A stretch of DNA of 64,000 nt from SAR324 cluster bacterium (GTDB lineage Bacteria; SAR324; NAC60-12), in contig JADGAT010000008.1 in NCBI GenBank assembly GCA_015231885.1, positions 23,104 to 87,103 of the forward strand. The letters are read 5' to 3'. The position numbers and the translations under genes are program-made. Shown here piece after piece: positions 63,890-64,000 of this stretch; positions within the stretch are counted from its first letter, which is position 1; every line of letters starts with the position of its first letter. The notes beneath the pieces were generated by a model, which saw only the letters and a program-made list of their open reading frames with translations, searched no databases and was not told where the DNA came from.

Positions 63890-64000
63890 TAACATGTGAA
63901 AGTTACGCAGGATTTTCATCTAGATTTAAGGTGTTTTATCGGGCGCATAGCTTGCTATGTAACTGGTAAAGCAACGCAGAAGATCGATGAAAAGACAAGT
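63875..64000. repeat. TWA-flanked inverted-repeat element, subfamily 1, cut by window end (copy I)
   Basis: 126 bp visible, starting GGAAGGCGAAAATAATAAC after TTA at 63872-63874 and running through the central palindrome CATAGCTTGCTATG to the window edge. It is in the same orientation as copy H and close to it in sequence. Its first bases serve as the last codons and stop of the STAS gene. Confidence 0.85.

Overview
The window comes from a Gram-negative bacterium: it encodes outer-membrane beta-barrel, lipoprotein and TraT-type surface proteins, many c-type cytochromes, and large two-component signalling proteins. The gene content (multihaem cytochrome conduit, ImcH-like NapC/NirT cytochrome, LutABC, ATP-dependent PEP carboxykinase, SpvB/RHS giant protein) resembles deltaproteobacteria-grade organisms such as Desulfobacterota, SAR324 or relatives. 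No rRNA or marker gene is present to settle this. I found no tRNA, rRNA, CRISPR array or intact insertion sequence.

Layout. 1-13.6 kb: the 3' part of an Ig-like/carboxypeptidase-regulatory surface protein, a 3180-residue secreted SpvB/FG-GAP/RHS protein with an AT-rich C-terminal tip, two small membrane proteins (immunity candidates) and an unknown gene. 13.6-18.4 kb: single genes (aldo/keto reductase, lipoamide-dehydrogenase-like flavoprotein, TraT lipoprotein) separated by short non-coding inverted-repeat elements. 18.5-30.3 kb: one long co-directional signalling run: CheR, four histidine kinases (three hybrid), a receiver-HATPase protein and a TPR/HExxH protein. 30.4-35.9 kb: an apparent extracellular electron transfer operon of porin, 12-haem, 13-haem lipoprotein and 4-haem cytochromes. 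36-42 kb: an IS1595 remnant, SpoIIE phosphatase with a periplasmic binding protein, TrkH, and a duplicated four-helix-bundle membrane protein. 42.4-44.6 kb: a chimeric nuclease/transposase remnant and a 7-haem NapC/NirT (ImcH-like) cytochrome. 45-55.4 kb: a six-gene operon of circularly permuted ATP-grasp, alpha-E and transglutaminase proteins, with an HU-domain/DUF7477-like-repeat fusion embedded in it. 55.6-64 kb: a receiver/PilZ-like protein, lutABC, pckA, ndk, a 54-residue protein under a CIRCE-like operator, and a STAS protein.

The most striking structural signal is a family of miniature inverted-repeat elements. Eight complete copies (seven of about 155-160 bp and one of 59 bp) plus one cut by the window end are present, in three divergent sequence subfamilies. 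Every complete copy is flanked by a direct TAA or TTA triplet, and all termini run from GG to AATAAC with a small palindrome in the centre. Three genes end on or in these elements, and ndk starts 22 bp after one. I interpret them as mobile, non-autonomous MITE-like elements with a 3-bp TWA target duplication.

The most interesting protein-level signals are the four-gene porin-cytochrome operon with an ImcH-like quinol oxidoreductase about 7 kb away, and the HU-DUF7477-like fusion that is translationally coupled to an ATP-grasp/alpha-E protein. Regulatory proteins of partner-switching type (REC-HATPase, SpoIIE phosphatase, STAS) are scattered through the window.
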